Assembly: GCF_040939455.1 (NCBI RefSeq)
Contig: NC_134106.1
Coordinates: forward strand, 86,497,001 to 86,561,000
Length of the DNA: 64,000 bases
DNA from: Microcebus murinus
Taxonomy: Eukaryota; Chordata; Mammalia; Primates; Cheirogaleidae
Direction of reading: 5' to 3'
A program made the translations under genes and the position numbers. The notes beneath the pieces are model-generated. The model did no database searches. It saw nothing but the letters and a program-made list of their open reading frames with translations, and was not told the origin of the DNA. Shown here one piece after another: positions 19,844 through 32,565 of this stretch; within the stretch, counting starts at the first letter, position 1; each line of letters starts with the position of its first letter.

Positions 19844-20990
19844 GGCACGGATGAGTCTCCTTGACATCAGTCTCCGGTCGTCATGGAGACGACTCGGGCT
19901 GAGCCGCGTGTGGTCTGTGAAGGGGCATGTGGCCCATGCCAACACCCTGTGGTGGGCACCCCGAGATCTCGGGGTAGTTACACCGCTCTCTGGGGGGTGA
20001 GGGGGGTGGGGGCTGGGTGAGGGATCTTGAACCACATAAATGCACCGCAGCGCGTGGCTCTCTATTGTCCCGCGGCCAGGCTTCCTCACCCTCCGGGTGC
20101 CCTCCTGTGTCGTGCCCAGACAGGGTCCTGGCAGCTGCGGTTATGAAAGGAATCCTGAAGGGCCTATTTTCCCCCCCTATTAAGCTACTAGAAGAAATTA
20201 AAAGAGGGAAAGAAAATGGTTATCTTTGAAAAACTGGTTTTAATTTTAACAATGGGTTAGAGACCAAGAGTCACATAGAAGTTGTTCGCTAAGTATTCAG
20301 GGTTGAGAGATAGTGGCTCTTAATCACCTGGATGATTTAGGATGAATTTTCAGGTCACCTAGATGAGAAATGAAGGTCATGCTCATTACCTAGCAAGGTC
20401 CTGGGCCCATCCCAGGGACTATTGCAGGCTTGTCTTTATGCAGTGCCAGCCGCCAGGTGGGAAGGCCAACTCGCCTGTTTCTGCAGGCGTAGGGTGCACA
20501 GGGCCCTGGAGGCATAGTATTTCCTGGGCCTATCTGGGAGGCGTGTGTCCTTTGAACATCCCACTTGCCATTGAACCCTGACCCACAAGGAGGAGGAGCC
20601 AGGTCCCAAAGGGGACATATGGACTGGTGCCTACCCCCCAAGAGCTATAAGGGCTGGACATAGTAGGGTGAGAGAAAGGTAGAGCATGCAGGATATGCCA
20701 GGAGAGGATGAGATTGACGCAGATGTTATCCTTGTGTTCAGTGAGCGGCACCAGGCATCGTGCACGGGCCGGAAGTGTTGTGGTAGTGCAGGCTCAGGTG
20801 CCTCCTCTGCTGGAGCTCACAGCTGCATAGTGATGACAGACATTGGGGTACACATACGACCTATTGCACTGCAGGGTGCGGTATCATATTTAGATAATCG
20901 TAGATTGCCCTTTCACCTGGCGACGAGGTGTGCAGATGGTGACTGCCATCCAGAGAGGCTGCTTGGGACCAGGCTCAACGCAAATACTGG
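19841..20990. other. Unique sequence, possible MER5-like trace
   Basis: No gene. 'AGTGGCTCTTAATCACCTGG' near 20313-20332 resembles the antisense end of MER5-type hAT elements, but the rest does not follow well. Otherwise unremarkable. Confidence 0.35.
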
Positions 20991-21039
20991 CTGCTTATGA
21001 AGGGGTTGCCTGACATGACATGGAAAAAGTTGTCAGTAG

Positions 21040-21190
21040 TTTTAAGAATCTGGGCTCTGGAGTGGTAGGACTGGGGTTGGCACTCACTTACAGGGTATGT
21101 GACTTTGTGGAAAGTGGGGGTGGTGATTGTGCTGGTGTGTATAACACTTAGCACGGTGCTGGGCTTACACGTGAGAGTCAGTAATTATTA
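21040..21190 (+). repeat. MIR fragment
   Basis: 'AGAATCTGGGCTCTGGAGTG' precedes degraded 'TATGTGACTTTGTGGAAAGT' and 'ATAACACTTAGCACGGTGCTG', in MIR plus-strand order. Confidence 0.7.
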
Positions 21191-21417
21191 CCGTCTATGT
21201 ATTCTTACTTTCATTATTGCTATTTGATCGTCTTTGTTGTCATGTCGAGGAAAATTGCTTGTATATCAAAGGCAACTTGTAGTTCTAGAAATTGTCTAGG
21301 ACCTACATTTCTTGAAAAGTTAAAAATTCACCATCCCTGGGAACAGACAGATTTGTCAGATTTGAGATTTCAAGTTTTTCAGTCCTAAACACATTATGAT
21401 TTGTGTTTTGTATATTG

Positions 21418-21983
21418 AAAGCTAGTTCTAGCAATTTCACTCCTAAGTGTCTGCCCAAAAGCATTGAAAACAGGTGGTCAAACAAATACTTGTATCTGAA
21501 TGTTCATAGCAGCACTATTCACAGTAGCCAAGAGTTGGAAGCAACACAAGTGTCCATCAGTGGATGACTGGATACACAAAATGTGGCATGTACTATACAT
21601 ACAGCAGACTTTTGGTCAGCCATGAAAGGAAAGGAAATACTGGTACACGCTACAATTTGTATGAACCTTGAAAATAGGATGCTCAAAAAAAGCCAGCCAT
21701 AAAAGATCACATACTGTATGATTCCATTTGTATGAAATATCCAGAATAGGTAAATCCATGGAAACAGAAAGCAGATTGGTGGTTGCCAGGGACCAAGGGG
21801 TGGACAGAATAGACTTGCTTAATGGATACTGGGCTTTATTTTGGGGTGACAAAAATGTTCTGGAACCAGATAGAGGTGACATTTACACAACATTGTGAAT
21901 GTACTAACTGCCACTGAATTGCTCCCTTTAAAGTGGTTAATTTCATATTATATGAATCTTGCCTCAATAAAAAAGCTAGTTCT
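21418..21983 (+). mobile_element. 5'-truncated L1 (L1MA/MB-type 3' end) with target-site duplications
   Basis: Internal wording matches the terminal region of old primate/mammal L1s: 'TTCATAGCAGCACTATTCAC', 'CATACTGTATGATTCCATTT', 'GTGGTTGCCAGGGACCAAGG', 'GTTCTGGAACCAGATAGAGG', and an ending with AATAAAAA. AAAGCTAGTTCT occurs at both edges, 21418-21429 and 21972-21983, a perfect 12-bp target-site duplication. The insert is therefore about 21430-21971 (542 bp). No open reading frame survives. Confidence 0.93.
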
Positions 21984-23420
21984 GAGTGCCACTTATATTG
22001 TAATATTTATAGACTACCATAATATCTCTTTTTGTATGACTTAGACCTTTACAAATAATGCAAAATTGCCCCCTTAGAACATCTCACTTGGAACAACTTC
22101 CATCATTAAAGATATGTGTTCCATACTTGTCTGCTTTATTATACCAGCAGCAAGAGCCCGTGTTTAACCATTCATGAAGCGTTGCTTAATCATCATGAAT
22201 ATGGTTATTGGACTCTGCTCCTGCAGAGGCTGCCGAGTGAGACAGGTACCCACCCTGCCCTCTCTAATGATCCAGAGAAGTAGGGGAGACTGAGGCATTC
22301 CAGGGGAAAGCAGACAGCAGACTTCGCTTTGCACATTTGAGATAACATTGGTAGGTTGGCTGGTAGTGAGTGTTGGCTCTGTGAGTGTTTGTGGATGTGG
22401 TCCCAGGAGGGTCCTGTGACCCTCCGTTCAACTGGACAAATGCAGGAAGTCAACTGTGGGCTGGGACAGCAGCTGATTTGGGTCATTATCTGTTTATTCA
22501 GGGTTGTAGCTGTTGCAGATGACCAAGGACAAGAAATCTTAACAATAAATGTGTAAGTCAGGTGATAAGCACTCAGTGTAGCCTGCACCCTCCCTACACC
22601 CCTGCTTTTCTCCTGCCTGTGGGATGGTTGCACTTCCAAGGTCAGGATTGGCCGAGGTTGTCTGGACGCTTGATTAGCTGAATCATTTTTAAAAGATCCA
22701 TCCTTCATCTCGCTGGTTGTCAGCCTCCCCTTCCTGTCCCATGTGGCGCCAGCCTGCGTCCTCTGCTTGTGGTAGTTATGGACCCAGGCACTGGTGAGAG
22801 GGATCGGAGGGGTTCCAGGGAGCTGGTGATAGGACCTAGCCTTTTCACTTCAAGGTTGGTTGGTTTTTTAAGTCCATTCCTAGGTTTATGGAGAGGAAAA
22901 CTCATAATCTGACATTATTTGGCTGTGGCCACAGAGTGGATTTACAGCCCACGTCAGTGGCAGCCGGGTGTGGGAAAGCGAACATGCCCCCATCTGATCC
23001 TTCCTGGGGAAGATTTCATGGTTCGGTTGTCGGAGAGGACTCGACAGCCCTGCATGCAGGTGGCATCTCCTCTCCCCAGGAGCAGTGATTTGGACCCAGA
23101 GATGGCCGAGGGCATCCTTTGGCCGAACCTGCAAAGGTCAGAGTTTGGAGGCCCTTTGTCCTCCAGGCTGGAGCTCAGGCTCCACAGGCGCAGGCTTTCT
23201 GCTTAACGCCAGAGAAAACACCATCGTTCTCCCACATCAACGTGCGTGTAAGCATGAGCATTCCTGGAGGTGGTAAAACTCTCATATCTTAGAAGAAGAA
23301 AAAGTTATTGGCTCTAGAAAAGAGTGATGGTTAGACGGATCTGGGGCTAGTCCTTTGGGCTGTGAATGGCATTGGTGGCAACGTGAATCCCTTCATAGAC
23401 GTGGCAGCTGTCCCTGGATG
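21984..23420. other. Unique sequence, no gene seen
   Basis: A minus-strand frame at 22205-22708 (167 codons) is opposed by other open frames and has no recognised motif. No RNA or repeat identified. Confidence 0.45.
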
Positions 23421-23454
23421 GGCCCAGGGCTGGTCGTAACTGTCCTCCCAGGCC

Positions 23455-23600
23455 CAGGACGTTCCGAAACTTAGTCTGTTCTTGCCACATAGAAGGCCTT
23501 GTTCAAGCCACCTAGGGCTTTATGTTCTCACCTGTAAAATAGATACAGTAACTGAAGAAAACTTGTGTTTCACTTGCATTTGTGAAACTAAATGATATTA
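23455..23600 (+). repeat. Possible MIR fragment
   Basis: 'GTTCTCACCTGTAAAATAGATACAGTAAC' (here split: GTTCTCACCTG / TAAAATAGATACAG) resembles the MIR core following a degraded 'CAAGCCACCTAGGGCTTTAT'. Diverged, so uncertain. Confidence 0.4.
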
Positions 23601-24340
23601 TTACTCTTGTTATGCCGTGGTGTTTGAACTAAGGTGCCAGACAGATCTTCCTCAGCTACAGCCGCAGGTGAATATTACCAGGCAAATATTTTAAGTCAGA
23701 TAGAGAATAGCTTTTGTTTAAAAAAAAAAATCTCAATTATTCCAGTATTGGTGACATCTCAGCTTCCTCTGTTGTTTTGCATCAGGAAAAAAACCAGGTC
23801 TGACTTATTACATATACCCTGCCTTGTTCCTGAAAGGATTTAAGGTGCTTTATAGAGACAATATGGTTAAGCAAGATAAAATAATCTAAATTCACATGAG
23901 AAAAAAAAAATAAATGAAGAAAGTAGATTGGACTAAGGTTTGTGTTTGGGGGAGAGTGTCAGAGAGGTGTGCCAAGTTGAGGACATTCTTGTCCCCAAAG
24001 GAGTGATGGGCAAACAGGTAGAATCCAACAGTCGCCAAGACCGCCAGTGAGCAGCCATGAGATGCCACGCACCGTGCTTGGTGCTGGGGGCAGAGGTGAA
24101 GTCGGGTCCTCACTGGCAGCCCCTGCACAGCCCGAGCCCATGGGACTTGATGAGGGGCGTGGGGTGCAGGTCAGGCCTCCAGGTGTCTTCAGGGTCTAAT
24201 TAGAAATAGTTCCCAGAATTTCAGCTGCATCAGTGCAGGGTTTGTTTCCCATTTTGGATGTTAAACACTTGGCCTGTCCCTGTGGTGCAGTGACCTAACT
24301 GTGACTCTGCCATCGTATTAGTGAGATTCGCAGGTAACGG
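23601..24340. other. Unique sequence, no gene seen
   Basis: Contains A-rich runs at 23721-23730 and 23901-23910. No recognised repeat or gene. Confidence 0.45.
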
Positions 24341-24344
24341 TTTG

Positions 24345-24520
24345 ATTGGGTTTTTGAACGAATTATTTTCCTAGTGTCATTTCATTTAAGGCTCTTTATG
24401 TGACCGAGGACTTGCTTCTGGAAGTCAACTTCGTGTTCTCAGTCACTGCAGCTCTGTAATTACATAAGATTTAATATCTTCTGTGAAGAGTCCTACTTGT
24501 GTCGGGGCACTTAGCAGCTG
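24345..24520. promoter_or_regulatory. Candidate conserved non-coding element
   Basis: AT-rich, repeat-free block with GAACGAATTATTTTCC, TCATTTCATTTAAGG and CTGTAATTACATAAGATTTA. Homeodomain-type cores (TAATTA) are present. Inference only. Confidence 0.28.
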
Positions 24521-27305
24521 CTGGCACCTCTGAGGAATACCAAGTGACAGGCACGCATTCAGCCTCCCTGACTCTTACTGCGCACACGCCGCTGTTTAGT
24601 GCCCTGCGCTTCTCTGCAGCGTAGCTCTGAATTACTCCGACTAAACAGCAGTGCTAGGCTTGGGTTCCGTCTCCCCGACTCAGGGCACCCCCCGTTCCCG
24701 AGGAGTCCCAGGTACACCGTGTGACAGCGTAACCCTTGATGGAAAATGATTACTGGGGCAGTTGCATTCTTCTGCCTGGTGGTCTCACCTCTTGAAAGTG
24801 GAGAAACAGTGGCCGGGTAACTTAGACTCTTTGCTCATGAACGCAAATTACAAGGGCATGTCTTTTGCTCAAAGCCATTTCGGCAATTCACCCGGACTCT
24901 TCTCTGCACTCCTTTGTGGGGGATGTTTCCGACGGCCTGCGGACGACAGGGTCTGGTGCTTCAGCTGCCCTGGGGCACGTGTCCCGGCAGGTTGGTGCTG
25001 GGGTTGGGGATGGGCCTGGCGGCACAGGGTGGGGCTTGTCAGTGTGCAGAGGTGATGACACTCCTGAGGAACAGGGGCGTTTTGTCTTCTAACTTGGTGT
25101 TTGATGAAAATCAACATGACCAATGAACAAAGACTCATGTTTGACCGTGAGGCACGGGGATTTGGCAGAGGGGAAGGCAACTGTGAGATTACGGGAATGT
25201 TGGGTGTTCTGTCCGGCAGCTAGTGCCCAATATCACCATGTTTGTCGTCCACCCCAGGGGTCGGCAGCACAGGTGAACATTCCCAGTTCACGGTCATTTG
25301 TGAGGCGGGAGGGCCAGCATCTGCTTGGCTTGGCTTCGAGCTGTGACAGGACTAGGTCTGCTGCATTTTACCTTCTGCAGCCCAGCAGCCACCAGAGCCA
25401 TGTACTCATGGAGAAAGGCGTGGGCACAGGAAGCAAGCCCACCTGCATAGCTGAAACACATTCTAGACGCTCGCCTGTGTCCTATCTGCCAGTATTGCAT
25501 TGGCCCGAGCAACTCATGTGGCTGAGCTCAAAGCCAAGAGTGGAATGTGCACTCTGCAGAGGTCGGGCTGGGGATGGGTGTTTGCCGAGTACCAGTCCAC
25601 GCCTGGCAACATAAGAACACCACTTTCCGCCATCTGGATAAGGAAAAAGATTGTCAGCTTGTATGATAGGTTTCTCACCCCAATGTCGGTGTGCATGTGT
25701 GTGACTTAGAGGTGATTTTTCTTCCCGGGATGAAGCATGAAGGGAAGCAAGGGGATCTTAGGGACTGCCATGCCCATTAGTTTCATGGTGAATGCACTTA
25801 CCGCCTAGAAAATCATCCATGTGGTGTTGAGTGGCAGACCAAGGACCCTGGTCCAGATCCCACGGGTGCATTTGAGGAGGAGCTTGACGTGTTACATCAG
25901 CTTGCTGAGAGCTTTGCTCACTTCTGAAGGAGGTAGCCCAACTCCAGCCATCTCGGTTGCTTTTTCAAAGCTGACCACATGGAAGGACTCCAGTGGCCAG
26001 TGAAGGGCTGGTGAGAATCCAAGACCACTGATAATCAGACCACATCGGCAGTGATGGGGTTCTATGTGGAAGTGACATTCACCAACTGGGGCCTCTGTCT
26101 GTTGGCCTCATCCTGTCTGCTGGGTCTTCCCCACCTGGCTTTGGTGCTGCTGAGACGCCTGAGGCTGTGGCTGGGGAAGTCACTGCCGCCACCTGCACCG
26201 ATACCCTGCAGGAATGAGGAGCACACACAGTGGCCTAGTTAGTGGATTTCCAGGACATAGGCTGCATTCCTTCTCCACCCCTCACTGTTCCCACAAATGT
26301 CCTCATCACCCTTTCTCTTTGGAATTCTGTCCCTGGAATTTCCCACTTGCGGCTCTTGTCGGTTTACGTTCCTTTCAAAAGTCAGTGCCCTTGGGAGCAA
26401 TGAAACCAAACCGTTACAGATGCTGACCTCCAGACAGCTTAGAGCAGGCTGGTGAGGAGGGGACGTCAGGAGTGTGGGGTGCTGGCAGGGCCTGCCCTGT
26501 GGCAGGCATTAGCGTGCGGGCCCGCGGGTGAGGGGCACCAACAGCAAACACTCCCAGGCCCACTTTCTTTAGGCTGTGCTGCTTCAGGGTAGGCGAGGTA
26601 GAGATTTGAGACTTCAGAATGCTAGACTGGCTCCCTCTTCTTTTTCTATTTCTTTCCAGAATACAACATAGTTCTTTTTTCTGTTTTTCAGGAGCTCTTT
26701 CTTGCTGCTATGCTGGGTCAGAATCATAAACAGCTGACAGCTGTAATTAGCTTTAATGGTCTGCACTAACGTAGGACATGTGACATACAGAGGAGTCAGC
26801 ATAGAGAGGTCGAGGTAGAATCCCAGCACGTGAGATACAGGAAGGGGACCCAGAGGCCTCTTAGTTTAACCCCCTTGTATTACATTCAAGGAAATAAGGG
26901 CTGCCGGTGGCTGTGGGCTCTCGGGGGTCTGGACAATAGCGTTGGCCTCTGCCCTGAGTCCCACCCCCCGTGCACGGCTGGCTGGGAGGGTGGCAGGAGC
27001 CCAGCCTAGGAAGAGGAGCAGTGGGTGTCCTTTCCCAGTGCTCATCAACCACCGGGGCTCAGCTGGGGACATGATCCAGTACCAGTCCTGGTAGCTGGGG
27101 AAATACAGGGATGCTTGAGGGCCTATGTAAGGAGTCTCCAAGCTCAGTCTACACCGACAGACCAGCCCATCAATTTGCTCGATGTAAACAGTCTTTCTGC
27201 TATTAAGCACCCAAAAGTGAGTGGCTGGAGAAGCTGGAATGTGCTCTCCCCACGTGGCTGTGAGTGTGTGACTCCGGGACACTGTGGATTGCATTTGGAC
27301 AAGGA
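24521..27305. other. Unique sequence with scattered chance frames
   Basis: No gene recognised. Stretches near 25782-25922 (45 codons between stops) and 26094-26216 read smoothly in one plus-strand frame and could be fragments of a decayed pseudogene, but I cannot name a parent. No clear interspersed repeat. Confidence 0.35.
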
Positions 27306-27309
27306 CCCA

Positions 27310-27500
27310 CTTCGCTCTCCATTTATTGAGCACCTGTTCTGCGGTCAGCTGTTTTATGTCATTGCACATTCTTGCGTACTGTTCATAATCAGCCTTTGCA
27401 AGTGGATGTATTATTCTCCGTGCAAATGTGGAAACCGAAGCTCTGCACTATTGGGAACTTCCAAAGATGGAAATGGCGGTGCAGAAGGCAGTCAGATATG
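27310..27500 (-). repeat. MIR, minus strand
   Basis: 'TTTATTGAGCACCTGTTCTG', 'TTTTATGTCATTGCACATTC', then 'AAGTGGATGTATTATTCTCC' and 'AAATGTGGAAACCGAAGCTC' follow the antisense MIR consensus ('TTTATTGAGCACCTACTATG ... GAGGAAACTGAGGC'). Confidence 0.8.
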
Positions 27501-29565
27501 CACAGCCTCAGTTGAGCCGTGCTGTCCCCAGATCCCTCCTCCTGTGCCACAGCAGGGCCAGAGAGAGCGCGAAAGAGAAGAGACGGGTTCCTCACACCCT
27601 GAGAGACAGGCATGAGCACCCCTGTCACCCAGGCCCTGAGACCCGCATGGTTTGGTCCCAGTCCCGGTTCTTCTGATCCTTTGTGGAAGAGAGTGGCTGA
27701 CAGCAGGGGTAGGGGCGTAGGGGTGGAGCAGTCACAGAGCCCTCCTGCCTCTTCCCTGCCCTGCCCCACTGTGTTCTCTGTTGGGAGTTCCACTGCTGGG
27801 ACTCGTGTGCTGGTGGGACATTCTCAGACGTGCCTTCCCTCCAGTCTGTCGCCTCTGCGGGCAAACACCTCGTGGTCAGTGCGGCTCTTCGGTGGTGACC
27901 GTGGAGCAGGCCTCCCAGCATCGGGCAGCAGCAGGGCAGTGAAGGAGTCGGGGAATTGAGGTAGGAGCCTTGGTGATCACACTGCAGACCTGCTGGTTGG
28001 AAAAGCTTAATGTGAGCGTCGTATGTTTGTAGCCAGCTGCTGCCAGACCCTCTGCAGTTCTTTGACTCAGGGTAGAGGAAATCAGAAGTGTCCACTCTTG
28101 TTTCCATGATGATGAAGTGGCTGCAGGCCCTAAAAGCAAGCTCTTACAGCACAGAGGCCACGGAGGCAGGGGTGTCAGGAGTGGGGCGCACACCTGCCTG
28201 GGGGAGGGGCCGAGAGCTTACACGTCCCCAGGAGGGAGGCAGAACCTGGAGATGGCCGTGCCCCAGGAGTGAGAGGCCTGCCTGGCTCTGGGGTGTGGAG
28301 AGCAGGAGCCTGTGCCAAGCCTTCAGGATATTCCATGGCTCAAGTTCAAAGTGCCACATCTCTGGTCAGTGCCAGAGGGGTGCCAACTGGATCTGAGTTG
28401 GGCTGTGTGGCCAAGCCCCGTCTCTAACTGCCTTCCAACCCAGGGAAGACTTGCTCGATCACTTGGTATGGTTTTCAGTGTTTTGTTACCCTCCCTGAGG
28501 AGCAATTTCTGATTGGGGTTGATGGATAGCAGCTATTTTTACTTTATCTTGCTGCCATGAGTGTTTGTTGGGGTTAAATCTGCATCTTGCCTTCGCACGT
28601 GAATGTGGGGAGAGATTCACTCTGAGGATGAGCGTACATTGGGTTGTGTTATTCAGTTTAACGTGCAGATTGTCAGCTTCATCTTCACCAAAAGAATCTG
28701 CTTGGAGAAACAGTGATTCAGGTTTTGCCGAGATGCCAGGACATCGGTGTGGAGTAAGTGGGTGAGCTCCAGGAGTATTCCCGCCCTGCTCCATGGCCCG
28801 CCAGGTTGTAAGCACATAAGTACCTCAGGAAGGCCTGGGGTCGCTGCGCCAGGTGCCACCTGACCTGGCTTGCGTGGGAGGTCAGGGGACGTAAAGGGCT
28901 GCCTTGGGCCTGCAGCGAATGCAATACTTGGAGACATTGCCGAGTAGAATTGTGCAGGGAGCCAACAAGCTCATTCCAGCTCTCACCTCTGTGATGGGAG
29001 ATGTTTGCGCACCCTCATTTGCGTGGGTTAATTCCTTTAAAGTGGGTCTGGCTGTGAGTGGCAGTGCCGATGGTGGCAGATGACAAATTCTGAAAGATAA
29101 CTGAAAATGCCCAGGGTACAGCACAGAAATGGCTGCCGTTATCCCCAGAAGGTGCCTGGGGACTGTAGCCCACTCTGTTCCCTGCCTCCAGGTCCCAGCA
29201 TGGCTGCCCTCACCGCACCTGGAGGTCCTCTGCTCAAGCTCCCCTGCTTGGCGAGCCTGCCGGCCACCTGCAACCCTCCTCCTGCTGTTTGTTGTCTCTG
29301 TGCCCAGCGCTGAGCTCACAGAGGGAGTGCAGCCTTGGGTCGAGGGGCACTCGGAAGTGCTAGTGAGCATGGACCTAGAATTGTCCACAGAGGTCTCCGG
29401 AAGACAAAAGGGGGAGGGGTGGGCGGCCGCAGGGCTGAGGCAGGACACTGGTGAGCAGGGTGGGGGCGGGGTGAGCTTTAGCCCTTTCTGACAGCAGGGG
29501 CCGAGGGACAGGAGGCAGAGGAGGTGTGCTGTGCTGCCTCGTGCTGCAGGGGCCTGGGAGCGGGG
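27501..29565. other. Unique sequence, no gene seen
   Basis: Overlapping chance frames, the largest at 28882-29568 minus (228 codons) and 27625-28107 minus, without recognised domains. No RNA seen. Confidence 0.45.
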
Positions 29566-29569
29566 CACA

Positions 29570-29700
29570 GCAGCCCCGTCTGTGGATGGAGGGTCAGGGG
29601 TCAGGATGTTAGCAGGCTGGCCCAGGTCACGGAATGGTGAGTGGTGGACCTGGGGCTTGAACTTGGCCCTGCCTGGCTCCTAACTTGTGTTTGTTTTCTT
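29570..29700 (-). repeat. MIR fragment, minus strand
   Basis: 'TGGCCCAGGTCACGGAATGG', 'GAGTGGTGGACCTGGGGCTT' and 'GAACTTGGCCCTGCC' match the antisense of the MIR 5' part ('CCAAGGTCACACAGCTAG...GGCAGAGCTGGGATT'). Confidence 0.65.
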
Positions 29701-31095
29701 CATCCCCTCGTGTAACTCTGTCCTGGGAGGATCTGCAACCTTGGTGCGGAGCATCGGGTAGAGGTTTCCTTTATGTGCGTCCGCAGCTGAGACACATATA
29801 AAATGACCCTTGATTCCATCTTATATGAAGAGCCTATGTTTCCAACCCTCCCCCTCCCCCACAATTCTGCCTAGAGGTGTCCTTCCAGGGGAGCTGTGCC
29901 TGGGTCGGGAAGCCGGGGGGCTGGCACTGGGGCTGCTACTCATCCCACACTGTCAGCTCCTTTGTCACTGGCTCACCGGCCCTGGCATTTCCACGGGTGG
30001 TGAAGACCCTCGAAAGAATGTGATCCCTCATGCACCGAGCCCACGGGTCTTACCAAGGGGACCCCTGGAGGGTTGGGGTCACCGGGCCTGCAGTTTTCTC
30101 GTGTATGTTACACCCCTCTGCTCGGGGGTTTCTTTTTCTTTGAAGACGCATTGCCCATGTGCTGTGCCACATCACTGGAGTGTCATTGGTGCACCTTCAT
30201 TCTTTTGATAGCTAGGATTATCACCAAAAGTCATTTTTACTCTTAAAGCATTCAGGGACTGATAGAGACCAAAATTATAAAATAGGATGCAAGAGATGAA
30301 GTAACTGAAGTTTTGTCATCGTCAGGACGGGGGCACTCCTCGCCGGGCCTTGGGAAGCCACCCGAGACACACCTGTGCAGGGAACCTCGTGTTTCAGTGA
30401 CGTGCGGAGCAGGTACAGGCCGGCATTGGCTGGACGCAGGGCACGGAGTGGTCGGGAAGTGCGTGGGAGGCCGTTGTTGATTTTATGAGCCAGGCCGTAG
30501 TTTTGAGGCTTTGCTGATGTTTGGAAGCTCTTCCTGGCCCACACATGTCCTCTTCAGTGCTTGCCTCCGAGGGCTGCCCGCTGCGCAGCGGAGCACGTCT
30601 CTGAGTGTGTGCGTTTCTGAAGGATTTGTGGCCCCGTGTTGGGTGATGCTCTTGAATGTGCTGAATTAAATCCACACCGGGCTCACCTGCTTCCCCTGTG
30701 ACAGGGTTTGGGAAACTGATGAAAGACATTCTGGCCTCGTGCTATCGAAAGTGGAGTCAGTGTGGGCAGCAGCTGCCTCTTTGAAGACACCGTGCCCGTG
30801 TGCTTTGCCACAGGGGCCCCTGCTTTGTGCCAGGCTGCTCTGTCCTGTCACAGCCAAAACCCGGGCAGAGACCCAGGCTGTTCATTGCCCCGCTAGGAAA
30901 GAGCCAGGGGTGGGGGCGTAGGGTGGAGCTTCCCATGGAAAGCTGTCTCAGAGAGAAATCAAACCAATGCCCAGCCCTGGCCTTCAGGTTTGGAAAGCAT
31001 GCCACTGTGCCCGTGCTGGGAGTGCCATCCTTCAGTGTGACAGGAAGGATGGCTTCCTCTTTCTGCCCCCTGCCCCCTCGGGCTGCCTGGGAAGC
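29701..31095. other. Unique sequence, no gene seen
   Basis: Two diverged short copies of a CTTTGAAGAC...TGTGC motif occur at 30138-30172 and 30779-30813 (see findings). No recognised repeat family or gene. Confidence 0.4.
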
Positions 31096-31099
31096 TGCT

Positions 31100-31290
31100 G
31101 AAATATCGAGTGTTAATAGCTGGGTTAAGCCGGCTTGTGAATCAATAGCACGCCTTTCCGAAGCAATCGTACAAAACGTTTTGTCTTAATTAGACTTAAG
31201 GCGCGAACCGCTGCTGATTCTCCTGTGGTTTTTGCTCTCCGAGGGTGCCCTTTTGCTGGCGTATTCAGAAGTGGCATTTGAGCAATGCAC
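31100..31290. promoter_or_regulatory. Candidate conserved non-coding element with retained CpG
   Basis: A complex block including GAGTGTTAATAGCTGGGTTA, GAATCAATAGCACGCC, AATCGTACAAAACG, GTCTTAATTAGACTTAAGGC and GCGAACCGCTG. It combines TAATTAG homeodomain cores with several CpGs, which is unusual for neutral AT-rich DNA. Inference only. Confidence 0.4.
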
Positions 31291-32560
31291 ACAGGGGCAC
31301 CGGGATTGCAGGACAATCGAGTGCCCTGTGGTGGCAGCGAACAGCGTGTTCTGGGCAGGGTCAGGCCCCGGAGTATATCTGTGCTCCGAGGGGAGCCTGA
31401 CCTGTGTCTACCTCAGTGTGAGGCAAAGGTTCCTCCTGGGGCTCAGGAAAGCTTGTTTTGCATCTGTCAACAGCCCGAGGTCCAGTGTGAGCAAGCCGCT
31501 GCCTCAGACCCTGGAGCATTGGCACCTCCATTCCTGTCATGGGTCCCGTCCTGCCTGGCCGAGAGCCCGACCTCTCCCTGCCTGCCTGTGCCCAGGTGTC
31601 CTCCCATTGCACCTGGATTTCGCTTCATTCACCCAGTTTTTCTCTTTCGCGCCCTGGATTCTAAGGTTCTATGGCTCCTGCAGAACAGCCTGCCTGGGAT
31701 GAGCTGTGACAGGCTAGTAAGGGGCTGGTGAAAATGTGCTCCCGTGCGCAGGAATGAATGATGCTTCTGGCATTGAGCAGTGGCATTACGGGCAGTAGGA
31801 AGGCGACATGGCTCGGACCCCTGGCGCTCATCTCTGCGACCCAGACACCTTCTGGATTGGCAGGTGTGAGGAGCCTCCACACCCCATGATCTAAAATCCG
31901 AACAGCTCGGACATGGGAAGATTTATCCCTGTGATTGACACAGCTTCTTTTTTTCTTTTTTTCCCTCCAAAAATGGTTTTAATTACAACATCCATCTTAA
32001 TGGTCCCAGGAGAGGCACAGCTCCTTTGAGAGCAAAACCAGCCCTGGGCTGTTGGGCACCCGTGTGATTCAGTAGCGTGCCCCTGTGGAGATGGGTGTAG
32101 AGTGGGACCCTGCCCCAGACCTCCCAGAGGAGTGCCGTCACACAGGTGGGAATCTAAACTCCTCTGGATTCCTCAGCCCGTCTGTCCCCAGGGGTTCGGG
32201 CAGTGCCGTGGGTCTGCACTGGGAAGGATGAGTGAGCACTTCAGACCCTGCCCAGGCCTGGCAGTCACGCCACCCTCCCCCGGTGAAGAGCACTGCACCA
32301 CACCCCCGTTTACATCCACACCCAGTCTCCGGGTTCCAGGGATTCACCTGTGACATGCAGGTGACAGCTGTAGTATCGGTCTCATGGGGGCTTGTCCAGA
32401 GATTAAAAGGAAGCGGTGAACACATGGCACAGAATTTTGCATCCAAGATTTGTGTTTTAAATTTTTCCAAGGGCCTGGCTCCTGTTGGGGTCCCATGCAT
32501 AGCCACTCGGTCTCCTGTGTGGTGTTTGGTGAGCACAGTCACCCGCATCCCTGACGTCCT
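31291..32560. other. Unique sequence, no gene seen
   Basis: Plus-strand frames at 31232-31702 and 31285-31731 overlap in different phases with no recognised domains. No repeat identified. Confidence 0.45.
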
Positions 32561-32565
32561 GATGG

